A stretch of DNA of 64,000 nt from Streptomyces spiralis (GCF_014654675.1 NZ_BNBC01000012.1:31877-95876); one strand, 5' to 3'. Positions 44,058-52,792 are shown, counted from the stretch's first letter. A program made the numbers and translations. Notes: a model not told the origin generated them from the letters alone.

Positions 44058-44537
44058 GTGCGCCGCGCCGTCTGTCCCGGGTCGTTCGACCCGATCACCA
44101 ACGGACACCTCGACATCATTGCCCGGGCCTCCCGGCTGTACGACGAGGTCTACGTGGCGGTGATGATCAACCAGTCCAAGAAGGGCCTGTTCGAGATCGA
44201 GGAGCGCATCGACCTCATCCGGCAGGTCACCGCCGAGTACGGCAACGTCCGGGTCGAGTCCTTCCACGGCCTCCTGGTCGACTTCTGCAAGCAGCGCGAC
44301 ATCCCCGCCATCGTCAAGGGCCTGCGCGCGGTCAGCGACTTCGACTACGAGCTGCAGATGGCCCAGATGAACAACGGCCTCACCGGCGTGGAAACGCTCT
44401 TCGTGCCCACCAATCCCACCTACAGCTTCCTGTCGTCCTCCCTGGTCAAGGAGGTCGCGGCCTGGGGCGGAGACGTCTCCCACCTGGTGCCGCCGCAGGT
44501 CCTCGACGCCCTCACCCGGCGGCTGCGGAAGGACTGA
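44058..44537 (+). CDS. coaD: Phosphopantetheine adenylyltransferase
   Basis: This 159-residue enzyme makes dephospho-CoA from ATP and 4'-phosphopantetheine. PGSFDPITNGHLDII carries the (T/H)xGH nucleotidyltransferase motif, and PTNPTYSFLSSSLVKEVA is the second motif. GTG at 44058 gives the normal family length and has GAGGGA about 7 nt upstream. An ATG at 44028, overlapping the rsmD stop, would add ten residues and may be used for coupling. Confidence 0.96.
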   Translation: MRRAVCPGSFDPITNGHLDIIARASRLYDEVYVAVMINQSKKGLFEIEERIDLIRQVTAEYGNVRVESFHGLLVDFCKQRDIPAIVKGLRAVSDFDYELQMAQMNNGLTGVETLFVPTNPTYSFLSSSLVKEVAAWGGDVSHLVPPQVLDALTRRLRKD

Positions 44538-44636
44538 CCTCCTGACTGGCCGTCACCCGGTGTCCGGCGGCCGTCCCGTGGTCGTACAGTCGTCCCGTCC
44601 GTCTCCAACACATCGGCAGAGAGTGGCGAGCACACC

Positions 44637-45755
44637 GTGGACGTGCAGAAGAAGCTCGACGAGATCGTGGCCACGGTCTCCGGCGCCCGGTCCATGCCCA
44701 TGTCGGCGTCCTGCGTGGTCAACCGGGCCGAACTGCTCGCGATGCTCGAAGAGGTGCGCCAGGCTCTGCCCGGCTCGCTCGCGCAGGCGCAGGAGCTGAT
44801 CGGCGACCGGGAGCAGATGGTCGACGAGGCCCGGCGCGAGGCCGAGCGGATCATCGAGTCCGCGCACGCCGAGCGCGGCTCGCTCATCTCCGACACCGAG
44901 GTGGCCCGCCGCTCCCAGGCCGAGGCCGACCGGATCCTCTCCGAGGCCCGCAAGGAGGCCGAGGAGGTCCGCGCCGAGGCCGACGACTACGTCGACTCCA
45001 AGCTCGCCAACTTCGAGGTGGTCCTCACCAAGACCCTCGGCTCGGTCGGCCGCGGCCGCGAGAAGCTGCTGGGCACCGGCCCCGGTCTCGACGAGGAGGG
45101 CTACGAGGACGAGGACGCCCCCGAGCGCAGCCACGACCCGGAGACCCTGCGCCGCGACGCCGACGCCTACGTCGACGCCAAGCTGGGCGCCTTCGAGGCG
45201 GTCCTGGCCAAGACGCTGGAGGCCGTCGGCCGCGGCCGGCAGAAGCTGCACGGCCGGATCGCCACCGACGACCTCGGCGCCCTCGCCGACGACACCACCA
45301 CCGTCCAGCACTCCAGCGACGCCGACTACCTCGCCGACCTCGCGGCCCTCGCCGACACCCCGGCGACCCCGGCCGCCGCGCCCGCCGAACGGCCCGCCCA
45401 GCCCCAGCAGCCACCGCAGCCGGCGTACGAGCCGCAGCCGGCCTACGGCTACCAGCAGCCCGCGCAGACCGACCCGTACGGCGAGGGCGATCCGTACGGC
45501 GGCTACCAGCAGGGCTACGGCGGTCAGCAGGACCCGTACGGCTACCAGCAGGCCGACCCCTATGCCTACCAGGGCTACGACGCCCAGACGGGCGCCTACG
45601 ACCCGAACCAGGCCCAGCACCAGCAGATGCACCAGTCCCAGCAGCAGCCGCAGCAGCCCCAGCAGGGCTACGCCCTGGACGAGACCAGCCTCTTCGACAC
45701 CAGCATGATCAGCGCCGAGCAGCTGAGGGCCTACGAGCAGGGGCGGGGCCTCTAG
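44637..45755 (+). CDS. Coiled-coil protein with Gln/Tyr-rich tail (DivIVA-like)
   Basis: This 372-residue protein begins (after GTG) DVQKKLDEIVATVSGARSMP. A long charged coiled coil follows at about 50-125 (DREQMVDEARREAERIIESA; ILSEARKEAEEVRAEADDYV). A duplicated motif reads (D/A)YVD(S/A)KL(A/G)xFE(V/A)VL(T/A)KTL(G/E)(S/A)VGRGR(E/Q)KL. A disordered tail rich in Gln, Tyr, Pro and Gly covers residues 240-372. It resembles proteins annotated as cell division initiation (DivIVA-type) or ATP synthase b-like in Actinobacteria. A cytoskeletal or polar-growth role is plausible but unproven. Confidence 0.85.
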   Translation: MDVQKKLDEIVATVSGARSMPMSASCVVNRAELLAMLEEVRQALPGSLAQAQELIGDREQMVDEARREAERIIESAHAERGSLISDTEVARRSQAEADRILSEARKEAEEVRAEADDYVDSKLANFEVVLTKTLGSVGRGREKLLGTGPGLDEEGYEDEDAPERSHDPETLRRDADAYVDAKLGAFEAVLAKTLEAVGRGRQKLHGRIATDDLGALADDTTTVQHSSDADYLADLAALADTPATPAAAPAERPAQPQQPPQPAYEPQPAYGYQQPAQTDPYGEGDPYGGYQQGYGGQQDPYGYQQADPYAYQGYDAQTGAYDPNQAQHQQMHQSQQQPQQPQQGYALDETSLFDTSMISAEQLRAYEQGRGL

Positions 45756-45837
45756 GGGGTGTCTCGCCGATCATGCCGGACTCGCGGCGCCTGGCACCGC
45801 TCCCCGATCCGGCCTGATCGACGACGAGACACCCCCC
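45755..45837. repeat. 83-nt near-perfect palindrome overlapping a stop codon
   Basis: Arms at 45755-45779 and 45809-45837 pair as GGGGGTGTCTCG...CCGATCATGCCGG with CCGGCCTGATCG...CGAGACACCCCC, apart from a 3-nt bulge and one mismatch. The left arm begins at the last base of the coiled-coil gene's TAG. No T tract follows, so it is either an unusual terminator or a tiny MITE-like insertion. Confidence 0.65.
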
Positions 45838-46025
45838 AGGACGCCCGCCCGGCCGCCGGACGGCGTGGGCACAGGGCACCGGATTGGGCCGAGAGCGAAA
45901 GGTCCAGTATCCTGGCTCTTCGGTCGCGCGTGCGCTTGCGCTGCCCACGTAGACGTCCGCGATCAGCGCTGCCCGGGAACACCCTCCAGGCGGCGTCCCT
46001 CCGAGTTCGGAAACCGAAAGCAGGA

Positions 46026-46670
46026 ATGGCTCACAACGCCCACCTCGACCACCGCAACCCTCTCGTGTTCGACACGCATGAGCTGGGCCGGCGTCCGGGT
46101 GCGCTGCAGCGCCTGACCCGTACGGTCCCTGCTCCCACGGACCTCGGTCTCAAGGGAGTGATCGGCGTGCCGGAAGGCGCCCCGGTCGAGCTCGAACTCC
46201 GGCTCGAGTCGGTCATGGAAGGTGTGCTCGTCACAGGCACCGCCCGTGCACAGGCCGAGGGGGAGTGCGTAAGGTGTCTGGAGCCGGTCGAGCTGGAGCT
46301 CGAAGCGGACTTCCAGGAGATGTTCTCGTACCCTGACGCCGACGACCGGGGCCGCGTGATCGCGGAACCGGGCGACGACGCCGAGGACGACGAGGACAGG
46401 CTCTTCCTCGAGGACGGACTCTTCGACCTCGAACCTCTGCTGCGCGATGCGGTGGTGCTCGCACTGCCGATGCAGCCGGTGTGCCGGGAGGACTGCGCGG
46501 GTCTGTGCTCCGAGTGCGGAGCGCGGCTCGCGGACGACCCGGACCACCACCACGACGCCGTCGACATCCGTTGGGCGGCATTGCAGGGACTCGCCGGCAC
46601 CATGTCGGACGGCGAGAAGGACGAGATGAGCGGCGCCGAACCTGGCGTCGACGAGAAGCAGGAGAAGTAG
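46026..46670 (+). CDS. YceD/DUF177 family protein
   Basis: This 214-residue protein belongs to the DUF177/YceD family, almost always encoded just before rpmF. Motifs are [39 protein letters not shown] and the cysteine cluster [13 protein letters not shown], which looks metal-binding. YceD homologues are linked to 23S rRNA maturation. The C-terminal 25 residues are acidic and Lys-rich. ATG at 46026 with AGGA immediately upstream is the best start. rpmF follows after 2 bp. Confidence 0.92.
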   Translation: MAHNAHLDHRNPLVFDTHELGRRPGALQRLTRTVPAPTDLGLKGVIGVPEGAPVELELRLESVMEGVLVTGTARAQAEGECVRCLEPVELELEADFQEMFSYPDADDRGRVIAEPGDDAEDDEDRLFLEDGLFDLEPLLRDAVVLALPMQPVCREDCAGLCSECGARLADDPDHHHDAVDIRWAALQGLAGTMSDGEKDEMSGAEPGVDEKQEK

Positions 46671-46672
46671 CC

Positions 46673-46846
46673 GTGGCTGTTCCGAAGCGGAAGATGTCGC
46701 GCAGCAACACGCGCCACCGCCGGTCGCAGTGGAAGGCTGCGGTCCCCACCCTGGTTGCGTGCGAGCGCTGCCACGAGCCCAAGCAGCAGCACATCGCGTG
46801 CCCGTCTTGCGGCACCTACAACAAGCGCCAGGTCCTCGAGGTCTGA
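46673..46846 (+). CDS. rpmF: 50S ribosomal protein L32
   Basis: This 57-residue ribosomal protein starts [20 protein letters not shown] after GTG. It has a zinc ribbon [17 protein letters not shown] (four cysteines, so the zinc-dependent form). GGAGAAG upstream overlaps the end of the yceD gene. rnc follows closely. Confidence 0.98.
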   Translation: MAVPKRKMSRSNTRHRRSQWKAAVPTLVACERCHEPKQQHIACPSCGTYNKRQVLEV

Positions 46847-46865
46847 GCGGCTGGTGAGAGGCACC

Positions 46866-47732
46866 GTGTCCACTGCCAAGAAGGCGGAAGGCGCCGAAGC
46901 CAACACTGCCCGCCGACGCGGGAGTGCTCCGTCGGACAACACGGCCTCGTCCCACACGCTTCTGGAAGGGCGGCTCGGGTACAAGCTCGAGTCCGCCCTT
47001 CTGGTGCGCGCGCTCACCCACCGTTCCTACGCGTACGAGAACGGCGGCCTGCCGACGAACGAGCGGCTGGAGTTCCTCGGTGACTCCGTCCTCGGTCTCG
47101 TCGTCACGGACACGCTGTACCGCACCCACCCCGACCTGCCCGAGGGCCAGCTGGCCAAGCTGCGGGCCGCGGTGGTCAACTCGCGTGCGCTGGCGGAAGT
47201 GGGCCGCGGACTCGACCTGGGTGCCTTCATCCGGCTCGGCCGCGGTGAAGAGGGCACGGGCGGCCGGGACAAGGCGTCCATCCTCGCCGACACCCTGGAA
47301 GCGGTGATCGGCGCGGTCTATCTCGACCAGGGCCTCGACGCGGCGTCCGAGCTGGTGCACCGGCTCTTCGACCCGCTGATCGAGAAGTCCTCCAACCTCG
47401 GAGCCGGCCTGGACTGGAAGACGTCCCTCCAGGAGCTCACCGCGACCGAAGGGCTCGGCGTCCCCGAGTACCTGGTCACGGAGACCGGCCCCGACCACGA
47501 GAAGACCTTCACTGCTGCCGCCCGCGTCGGAGGCGTCTCGTACGGCACCGGCACCGGCCGCAGCAAGAAGGAGGCGGAGCAGCAGGCCGCCGAGTCCGCG
47601 TGGCGGTCCATCCGGGCCGCGGCGGACGAGCGCGCCAAGGCGGCCCGGGCCGCCGAGAGCGCACAGAACGCGGAGAACGGGCAGCCCGCCCGGAGCGCGG
47701 AGAACAGCAACGAGGCGTCGAGCCCCGCCTGA
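46866..47732 (+). CDS. rnc: Ribonuclease III (AbsB)
   Basis: This 288-residue double-strand-specific RNase processes rRNA and many mRNAs. In Streptomyces it is AbsB, needed for antibiotic production. The catalytic signature [14 protein letters not shown] and [15 protein letters not shown] are intact. A dsRNA-binding domain runs from [14 protein letters not shown] through [19 protein letters not shown]- and C-terminal extensions are Ala/Glu-rich. I chose GTG at 46866 because GAGAGG lies 5 nt upstream. GTG at 46854 would add four residues. Confidence 0.95.
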   Translation: MSTAKKAEGAEANTARRRGSAPSDNTASSHTLLEGRLGYKLESALLVRALTHRSYAYENGGLPTNERLEFLGDSVLGLVVTDTLYRTHPDLPEGQLAKLRAAVVNSRALAEVGRGLDLGAFIRLGRGEEGTGGRDKASILADTLEAVIGAVYLDQGLDAASELVHRLFDPLIEKSSNLGAGLDWKTSLQELTATEGLGVPEYLVTETGPDHEKTFTAAARVGGVSYGTGTGRSKKEAEQQAAESAWRSIRAAADERAKAARAAESAQNAENGQPARSAENSNEASSPA

Positions 47733-47771
47733 TCCATCCGCCCGATCCGCCGACCGCCTGCCCGACCCGCC

Positions 47772-47847
47772 GTGCCGGCGGCCACCCGGCCGCCGGCACC
47801 GCCCACAGCGCGACCCGAGCGCCCGTCCCCGCCCGGGACGGGCGCTC
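47772..47847 (+). terminator. Two tandem perfect GC hairpins between rnc and mutM
   Basis: The first has arms GTGCCGGCGGCC and complement around ACCC (47772-47799). The second has arms GAGCGCCCGTCCC and complement around a short loop (47817-47847). No T tract follows either, as is common for Streptomyces terminators. Confidence 0.65.
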
Positions 47848-47880
47848 GCCGCGCACGCGACAACGGAGTACGGGGGAGTC

Positions 47881-48741
47881 ATGCCCGAGTTGCCCGAGGT
47901 CGAGGTCGTACGGCGCGGCCTGGAACGGTGGGTCGCGCATCGCGCCGTCGCCGACGTCGAGGTGCTGCACCCGCGTGCCGTACGGCGCCACGTGGCCGGC
48001 GCGGACGACTTCGCCCACGGCCTGAAGGGCCACCACCTCGGCACCCCCAGCCGCCGCGGCAAGTACCTGTGGCTGCCCCTGGAGGACACCCCACGGGCGA
48101 TCCTGGCCCACCTCGGCATGAGCGGCCAGCTCCTGGTCCAGCCGCAGGAGGCGCCCGACGAGAAGCACCTGCGCATCCGGGTCCGCTTCGCCGACGGCCT
48201 GGGCAGCGAACTCCGCTTCGTCGACCAGCGCACCTTCGGCGGGCTGTCGCTGCACGACCTCACCCCCGACGGGCTGCCCGACGTCATCGCGCACATCGCC
48301 CGCGACCCCCTCGACCCCCTGTTCGACGACGAGGCCTTCCACCAGGCGCTGCGCCGCAAGCGCACCACCGTCAAGCGCGCCCTGCTCGACCAGTCGCTGA
48401 TCAGCGGCGTCGGCAACATCTACGCCGACGAGGCGCTGTGGCGGGCGCGCCTGCACTACGAACGCCCCACCGCCGGCCTCACCCGCCCGCGCACGGCCGA
48501 ACTCCTCACCCACATCAGGGACGTGATGAACGCGGCCCTCGCCGTCGGCGGCACCAGCTTCGACAGCCTCTACGTCAACGTCAACGGCGAGTCCGGATAC
48601 TTCGACCGCTCCCTCGACGCCTACGGCCGCGAGGGCCTGCCCTGCCGCCGCTGCGCCACCCCGATGCGCCGCCGCCCCTGGATGAACCGTTCCAGCTACT
48701 TCTGCCCGAAGTGTCAGCGGGCGCCGCGTGTCGCGTCGTAG
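47881..48741 (+). CDS. mutM: Formamidopyrimidine-DNA glycosylase
   Basis: This 286-residue bifunctional glycosylase/lyase removes 8-oxoguanine. The catalytic N-terminus is [13 protein letters not shown] (Pro after Met removal, then Glu). [17 protein letters not shown] is the helix-two-turn-helix. The C-terminal zinc finger has CRRC and CPKC. Its last 28 bp overlap the end of the convergent HxlR-type gene. Confidence 0.96.
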   Translation: MPELPEVEVVRRGLERWVAHRAVADVEVLHPRAVRRHVAGADDFAHGLKGHHLGTPSRRGKYLWLPLEDTPRAILAHLGMSGQLLVQPQEAPDEKHLRIRVRFADGLGSELRFVDQRTFGGLSLHDLTPDGLPDVIAHIARDPLDPLFDDEAFHQALRRKRTTVKRALLDQSLISGVGNIYADEALWRARLHYERPTAGLTRPRTAELLTHIRDVMNAALAVGGTSFDSLYVNVNGESGYFDRSLDAYGREGLPCRRCATPMRRRPWMNRSSYFCPKCQRAPRVAS

Positions 48742-49136
48742 CGCTCGCGTGCGGCCAGCACCTCGTCCATCCGGCCCTCCACGCAGTGGATGAGGGCCAG
48801 GAGGCGCTCGGCGACCTCATGGCCGAGGGGCGTCAGCTCGTAGTCCACGCGGGGCGGGTTCGTCGGCTGGGCCTCGCGGTGCACCAAGCCGTCCCGCTCC
48901 AGTGCCTGGAGGGTCTGGGACAGCATCTTCTCGCTCACACCGTCCACACGGCGGCGCAGCTCGTTGAAGCGGAGGGAGCCCTGGTGCAGGGCGCCGACGG
49001 TGAGCGCGCCCCAGCGCCCCGTGACATGCTCCAGCGTGCCGCGCGAGGGGCAGGCCTTGGCGAACACGTCGTACGGGAGGTCCTGCTCTGCGGTGCGCTC
49101 CTGCGTGTCCTCGGTGCGCTCCTGCGTGCTGCTCAT
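48714..49136 (-). CDS. HxlR-family transcriptional regulator
   Basis: This 140-residue winged-helix regulator has the HxlR core: cysteine in [21 protein letters not shown], then [31 protein letters not shown] and [14 protein letters not shown]. HxlR proteins often sense electrophiles or quinones through a conserved cysteine. No divergent target gene is adjacent, so its regulon is unclear. ATG at 49136 is chosen because an upstream ATG at 49166 adds only a short hydrophobic stretch. Confidence 0.9.
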   Translation of the reverse strand: MSSTQERTEDTQERTAEQDLPYDVFAKACPSRGTLEHVTGRWGALTVGALHQGSLRFNELRRRVDGVSEKMLSQTLQALERDGLVHREAQPTNPPRVDYELTPLGHEVAERLLALIHCVEGRMDEVLAARERYDATRGAR

Positions 49137-49209
49137 GGCCGAAGCGTACGCGACCACAGCGCTCACCGCGCGGTTGCGCTGACCGGTGGTTAGCTTCCTG
49201 CTCCGGAAG

Positions 49210-51858
49210 TCATGGGCCGTGCGACGGCGGCAGGGTCTGCTCGGTCCAGATGATCTTGCCGGTGGGGGTGTAGCGCGTGCCCCAGCGGTGGGTCATCTGG
49301 GCGATGATGAACAGGCCCCGGCCTCCCTCGTCGTCGCTGGCCGCGTGGCGCAGGTTGGGACTGGTGTGGCCCCTGTCGCAGACCTCGCAGATCAGGGTCC
49401 GGTCGCGGATCAGCCGCACCTCGATCGGTCCGCCGACATAGCGGATGGCGTTGGTGACGAGTTCGCTGACGATGAGTTCGGTGGTGAACGCCAGGTCGTC
49501 CAGGCCCCAGTCGTCCAGTTGCTTGCCGGTGCCGGTGCGGACGGAGGCGACCGCCGCGGGGTCCGCGGGCAGTTCCCACTGGGCGAACTGGGCGCGGTCG
49601 AGCATCCGGGTGCGGGCCAGGAGCAGCGTCGCGTCCTCGTCGACCGGCCCGGGCAGCAGTGCGGCCACCGCCTGGTCGCACAGTTCCTTCAGGGGCCGCC
49701 GCCGATCGGCGAGGAGCCGGCCGAGCAGGGCCGTCCCGGCGTCGTGGCTCGCGGCCGCCTGGAGGAGGCCGTCGGTGAAGAGGGCGATGAGACTGCCCGG
49801 CGTGAGCCGCAGATCGGCGCTCTGGTAAGGCAGGCCGCCGACTCCCAGGGGCGGGCCGGGCGGCAGCTGGGGACAGTCGGCGGCCCCCGTGGCCGGATCC
49901 ACCACGACCGGCAGGATGTCGCCGGCCCGCGCCAGGCTGCAGTGTCCGGAGACGGGGTCGTACACCGCGTACAGGCAGGTCACCTCCATGGCCCGCTCGG
50001 CGCGCGGTCGCACGGGACCCCGGCCGTGGGCGGCCTCGCGCTCGTGCGCGGTCTGTTCGGCCAGGTCGTCCAGGCGGGTGAGGACCTCGTCCGGGGCCAG
50101 GTCCAGCCGGGCCAGGACCCGCAGGCCCGTGCGCAGGCGCCCCATGGTCGCCGCGGCGCGCAAGCCGTGCCCGAGCACGTCCCCGACGACCAGACCGACC
50201 CGGGTGCCCGAGAGCGGGATGACGTCGAACCAGTCGCCGCCCACCCCGGACCCGTTGTCGGCGGGCAGGTAGCGGCTCGTCACCTCGCACGCGGACTGCG
50301 GCGGGAGGTTCCTCGGCAGCAGGCTCCGCTGGAGCTTGAGGGCCGTGGCGTGCCCGCGGGTGACCACGGGCAGCAGCACGACGCCGATCAGCAGGGCGCC
50401 CAGGCCGACGACGGTGACCCCGCCCGTCGGTCCGATCAGCGGAAGGTCGACGGCGGTCGTGCCGTATCCGGGGTTGGCGTAGACGACGAAGGTGGCGTAG
50501 AGGAACAGCGACAGCATGATCAGCCCGCCGAGTCCCGGCAGTACACCCTTGAAGACCAGGTCCTTGACGCTGCGGGTGAGGACCCTGCGGTGGTACCAGA
50601 CGCAGGCGAAGCCGGTCAGTCCGTACTGGAACGCGATCGCCAGACCGACGGAGTCGATGGAGTCGGCCAGGACGTTCCGGCTGAACGACGTCATCAGCAC
50701 CAGCAGGGCGATCGAGGCGGCGCCCATGCCGACGGTGCCCCAGGTGGGGGTGAGGAACCTCCGGTGGATCCGGGCGAACCGGGCGGGGACGGCCTTGTGG
50801 ACCGCCATGGAGAGCACGGTCCTGGCCAGGGGCAGGATGGTGGTCTCCGCCGAGGCCAGCGCGGAGATCATCACCATCAGGATCAGCAGTCTCGACAGCA
50901 GCAGCCCCGTGTCACTGCTCCCGAACACGGCCTCGCCCAGTCCGGAGAGCACGTCGTCGGAGTTGCCCGGGTTGCCGAGCCCGATGCCCGAGGTGCCGAC
51001 CCCCGCGAACGCCTGCGCCGAGGTGGACACCAGCCCGTACATGACCAGGAGCAGCACCGTGGACATGACCGCCGCGCGCCCGGGCACGCGCCGGCTGTCG
51101 ACGGTCTCCTCGTTGACCGAGAACGCGGTGTCCCAGCCCCAGTAGATGAAGACCCCCGCGAGAACACCCGAGGTCAGGGCCGTGAGCGAGGGCACCTCGA
51201 AAGGATTGAACCAGGAGGCGGAGACGTGGATAGCCGTCGGGGGCGGGCTGACGTAGACCTTGACCAGCGCGGCCACGGCGAACAGGAACAGCATCAGCAC
51301 TTCCAGGCACAGCAGCCAGCGCTGGACGGCCGCCGAGAACTCGATGCCGACGTAGCAGATCGCGGTCAGCAGGGCGATCCAGACGATGGCCGCCACGGTG
51401 ACCCACAGCCGGCTCTCCGCCAGGTCGTCCCGGCCCACCAGCCGGAAGGCGTAGGCGGCGGCGATCTCCCCCAGGTTCACCATGACGACGACGTTGGCGA
51501 CGATCAGGCCCCAGCCGCCCATCCAGCCGGTACGCGGTCCGAAGGCCCGGGTGGCCCAGGTGAAGGTGGTCCCGCAGTCGGCGTTGCTCGCGTTGAGTTC
51601 CCGGTAGGCGTACGCGATCAGCAGCATCGGGACGAACGCCAGCATGGTGACGATCGGGGCCTGCAGACCGACCCCGACCACGAGGATGCCCAGTGTGGCG
51701 GCGAGGCTGTACGCCGGACCCGTGGAGGCCAGGCCCATGACGACCGAGGAGAACAGGCCCAAGGCGTCGCTCTTGAGTCCCTTCCGGCCGGCCCCTGTCT
51801 CAGGAGCGGGGCGGCCGGAGGACACGGCGCTGCCGAAAAGCCTCACATTCGATTCCAA
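49210..51858 (-). CDS. Fusion of APC amino-acid permease, SpoIIE-type phosphatase and RsbW-like ATPase
   Basis: One uninterrupted 882-residue frame carries three modules. Residues 28-500 form an APC-superfamily permease of about twelve membrane segments, with DALGLFSSVVMGLASTGPAY at its start. Residues about 505-750 form a SpoIIE/PPM phosphatase with metal motifs GGDWFDV (540-546), GDVLGHG (559-565), FTDG (694-697) and VDEDATLLL. Residues about 765-875 form an HATPase_c_2 domain like RsbW, with N box ELVTNAIRYV and GGRGLF. Phosphatase and RsbW-like kinase domains normally control anti-sigma/anti-anti-sigma switches in response to stress. Here a transporter replaces the usual sensor. The start is uncertain: TTG 51858, GTG 51846 and GTG 51825 all lack strong sites. 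Confidence 0.93.
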   Translation of the reverse strand: MESNVRLFGSAVSSGRPAPETGAGRKGLKSDALGLFSSVVMGLASTGPAYSLAATLGILVVGVGLQAPIVTMLAFVPMLLIAYAYRELNASNADCGTTFTWATRAFGPRTGWMGGWGLIVANVVVMVNLGEIAAAYAFRLVGRDDLAESRLWVTVAAIVWIALLTAICYVGIEFSAAVQRWLLCLEVLMLFLFAVAALVKVYVSPPPTAIHVSASWFNPFEVPSLTALTSGVLAGVFIYWGWDTAFSVNEETVDSRRVPGRAAVMSTVLLLVMYGLVSTSAQAFAGVGTSGIGLGNPGNSDDVLSGLGEAVFGSSDTGLLLSRLLILMVMISALASAETTILPLARTVLSMAVHKAVPARFARIHRRFLTPTWGTVGMGAASIALLVLMTSFSRNVLADSIDSVGLAIAFQYGLTGFACVWYHRRVLTRSVKDLVFKGVLPGLGGLIMLSLFLYATFVVYANPGYGTTAVDLPLIGPTGGVTVVGLGALLIGVVLLPVVTRGHATALKLQRSLLPRNLPPQSACEVTSRYLPADNGSGVGGDWFDVIPLSGTRVGLVVGDVLGHGLRAAATMGRLRTGLRVLARLDLAPDEVLTRLDDLAEQTAHEREAAHGRGPVRPRAERAMEVTCLYAVYDPVSGHCSLARAGDILPVVVDPATGAADCPQLPPGPPLGVGGLPYQSADLRLTPGSLIALFTDGLLQAAASHDAGTALLGRLLADRRRPLKELCDQAVAALLPGPVDEDATLLLARTRMLDRAQFAQWELPADPAAVASVRTGTGKQLDDWGLDDLAFTTELIVSELVTNAIRYVGGPIEVRLIRDRTLICEVCDRGHTSPNLRHAASDDEGGRGLFIIAQMTHRWGTRYTPTGKIIWTEQTLPPSHGP

Positions 51859-52050
51859 CGCCGGGCCCGGCCCGCCGCAATACAGGCGGCAGACGAGCGG
51901 TAGCCCGGACGCCGGACCGTCGCGGAATGATCGCGTCGATCGCGGGTAGGCGCGGCCTGTCGAGTCCCGATTCGTGCGGGTTTCCGCGGCAAGGGGACGG
52001 CTCCATGACCGAGATCCCGGCAGAGGTTTTCGAAAAGAAGTGAAGGGCCG

Positions 52051-52066
52051 GGTCTCTGACCTGCGG
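52051..52066. repeat. Direct repeat, left copy (possible att remnant)
   Basis: GGTCTCTGACCTGCGG occurs here and again at 55358-55373, where it starts at the final base of the truncated integrase stop codon. The two copies bound about 3.3 kb. Confidence 0.55.
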
Positions 52067-52174
52067 CCGTTTAATCGATCAACGCTGCGACCTGCGACTT
52101 AGCTGTCGATGGTTGTCAGCGTGGGTCGTCGTTGAGCACCCCCGCACGGCCCAGGGACGGCCCGGGCGGGGGCA
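52057..52174. repeat. Structured repeat, copy A
   Basis: Aligned with copy B at 52674-52792, 74 of the first 96 positions match by hand count. A stem ACGCTG (52082-52087) with CAGCGT (52117-52122) and a 3' hairpin CCCCCGC with GCGGGGG (52139-52145 and 52166-52172) correspond to paired positions in copy B with compensatory changes. It may be a non-coding RNA with its own terminator, or a mobile-element end. Confidence 0.55.
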
Positions 52175-52430
52175 TCGTGATGTGCCCTTCGAAGCGACGA
52201 CTGCTCCGCGCTCGCCGGTTGGCTCCGTGCCGTTGGGCCGAGCCGAGTCTGGCGATTAGTCCGAGCACCGTGGCCGTGCCCACGCCCGTGCGATGACCAA
52301 TGCCCGAACCGCAAGGCCGAGGCCGCTCGGAAAGCTCTCGGTGACGTCCGACCGTGCGGTGATCGAGAAGCAGAGTGTTTGCACGGCGGCAGGGAAGGAG
52401 TCAGAACGGGAGGGAGGACAGGAGGTAACC

Positions 52431-52631
52431 GTGACTGTCCTTGCGATCTTTCTCCTCATCATCGGGATGCTCTTGGTGCTCATTGGTGCGCTTCTGATCC
52501 TGATTGGGACGTTCCTGATCGCGGTTGGAGCGACCTTGATCCTCATGGGGATGGCCGTGATCGCAGTGGGCGCGTTCCTGCTGATCCGGAGACTTCTCGA
52601 TCATGATCGGGCGCGATCTCACTCCTGGTGA
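52431..52631 (+). CDS. 66-residue hydrophobic peptide of 7-residue tandem repeats
   Basis: After the GTG start the protein reads TVLAIF and then six consecutive 7-residue units with glycine in the same place: LLIIGML, LVLIGAL, LILIGTF, LIAVGAT, LILMGMA, VIAVGAF. A basic tail LLIRRLLDHDRARSHSW follows. It should form one or two membrane-spanning helices with a glycine stripe suited to helix packing. AGGAGG lies 5-6 nt upstream, an excellent ribosome-binding site. I recognise no family. Small size and hydrophobicity resemble membrane toxins, holin-like proteins or membrane scaffolds, but nothing decides between them. Confidence 0.75.
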   Translation: MTVLAIFLLIIGMLLVLIGALLILIGTFLIAVGATLILMGMAVIAVGAFLLIRRLLDHDRARSHSW

Positions 52632-52673
52632 GGGCGACCCCTCAGTACAGCCACAACTGATCACCGGCGGCCG

Positions 52674-52792
52674 TGACCTGCGGCCGCCTAACCGATCAAC
52701 GTCCTGACCTGCTGCTGAGCTGTTGGCAGTTGTCGACGTTGGTCATCGTTGAGCGCCCTTCCACGGCCCGAGGACGGCCTGGGAGGGCGCTC
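52674..52792. repeat. Structured repeat, copy B
   Basis: The counterpart of copy A begins TGACCTGCGGCCG. The stem AACGTC (52698-52703) pairs with GACGTT (52735-52740). The 3' hairpin has 12-bp arms GAGCGCCCTTCC (52751-52762) and GGGAGGGCGCTC (52781-52792). It lies 42 bp after the small membrane peptide gene and could act as its terminator. Confidence 0.55.

Larger units (their letters stand above)
51859..52430. other. Intergenic region with repeat copy A and a possible 12-codon ORF
   Basis: This 570-bp stretch has no normal gene. At 52004-52042 a 12-codon frame MTEIPAEVFEKK has AAGGGGAC about 6 nt upstream and may be a remnant or a leader peptide. The 16-bp direct repeat and structured repeat copy A follow at 52051-52174. 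The rest up to the small membrane peptide gene shows nothing I can name. Confidence 0.45.

Noticed and set aside
52004..52042. Twelve-codon frame MTEIPAEVFEKK as a firm gene
   Set aside because: It has a fair ribosome-binding site but is too short to support without conservation. It is mentioned only in the gap description.
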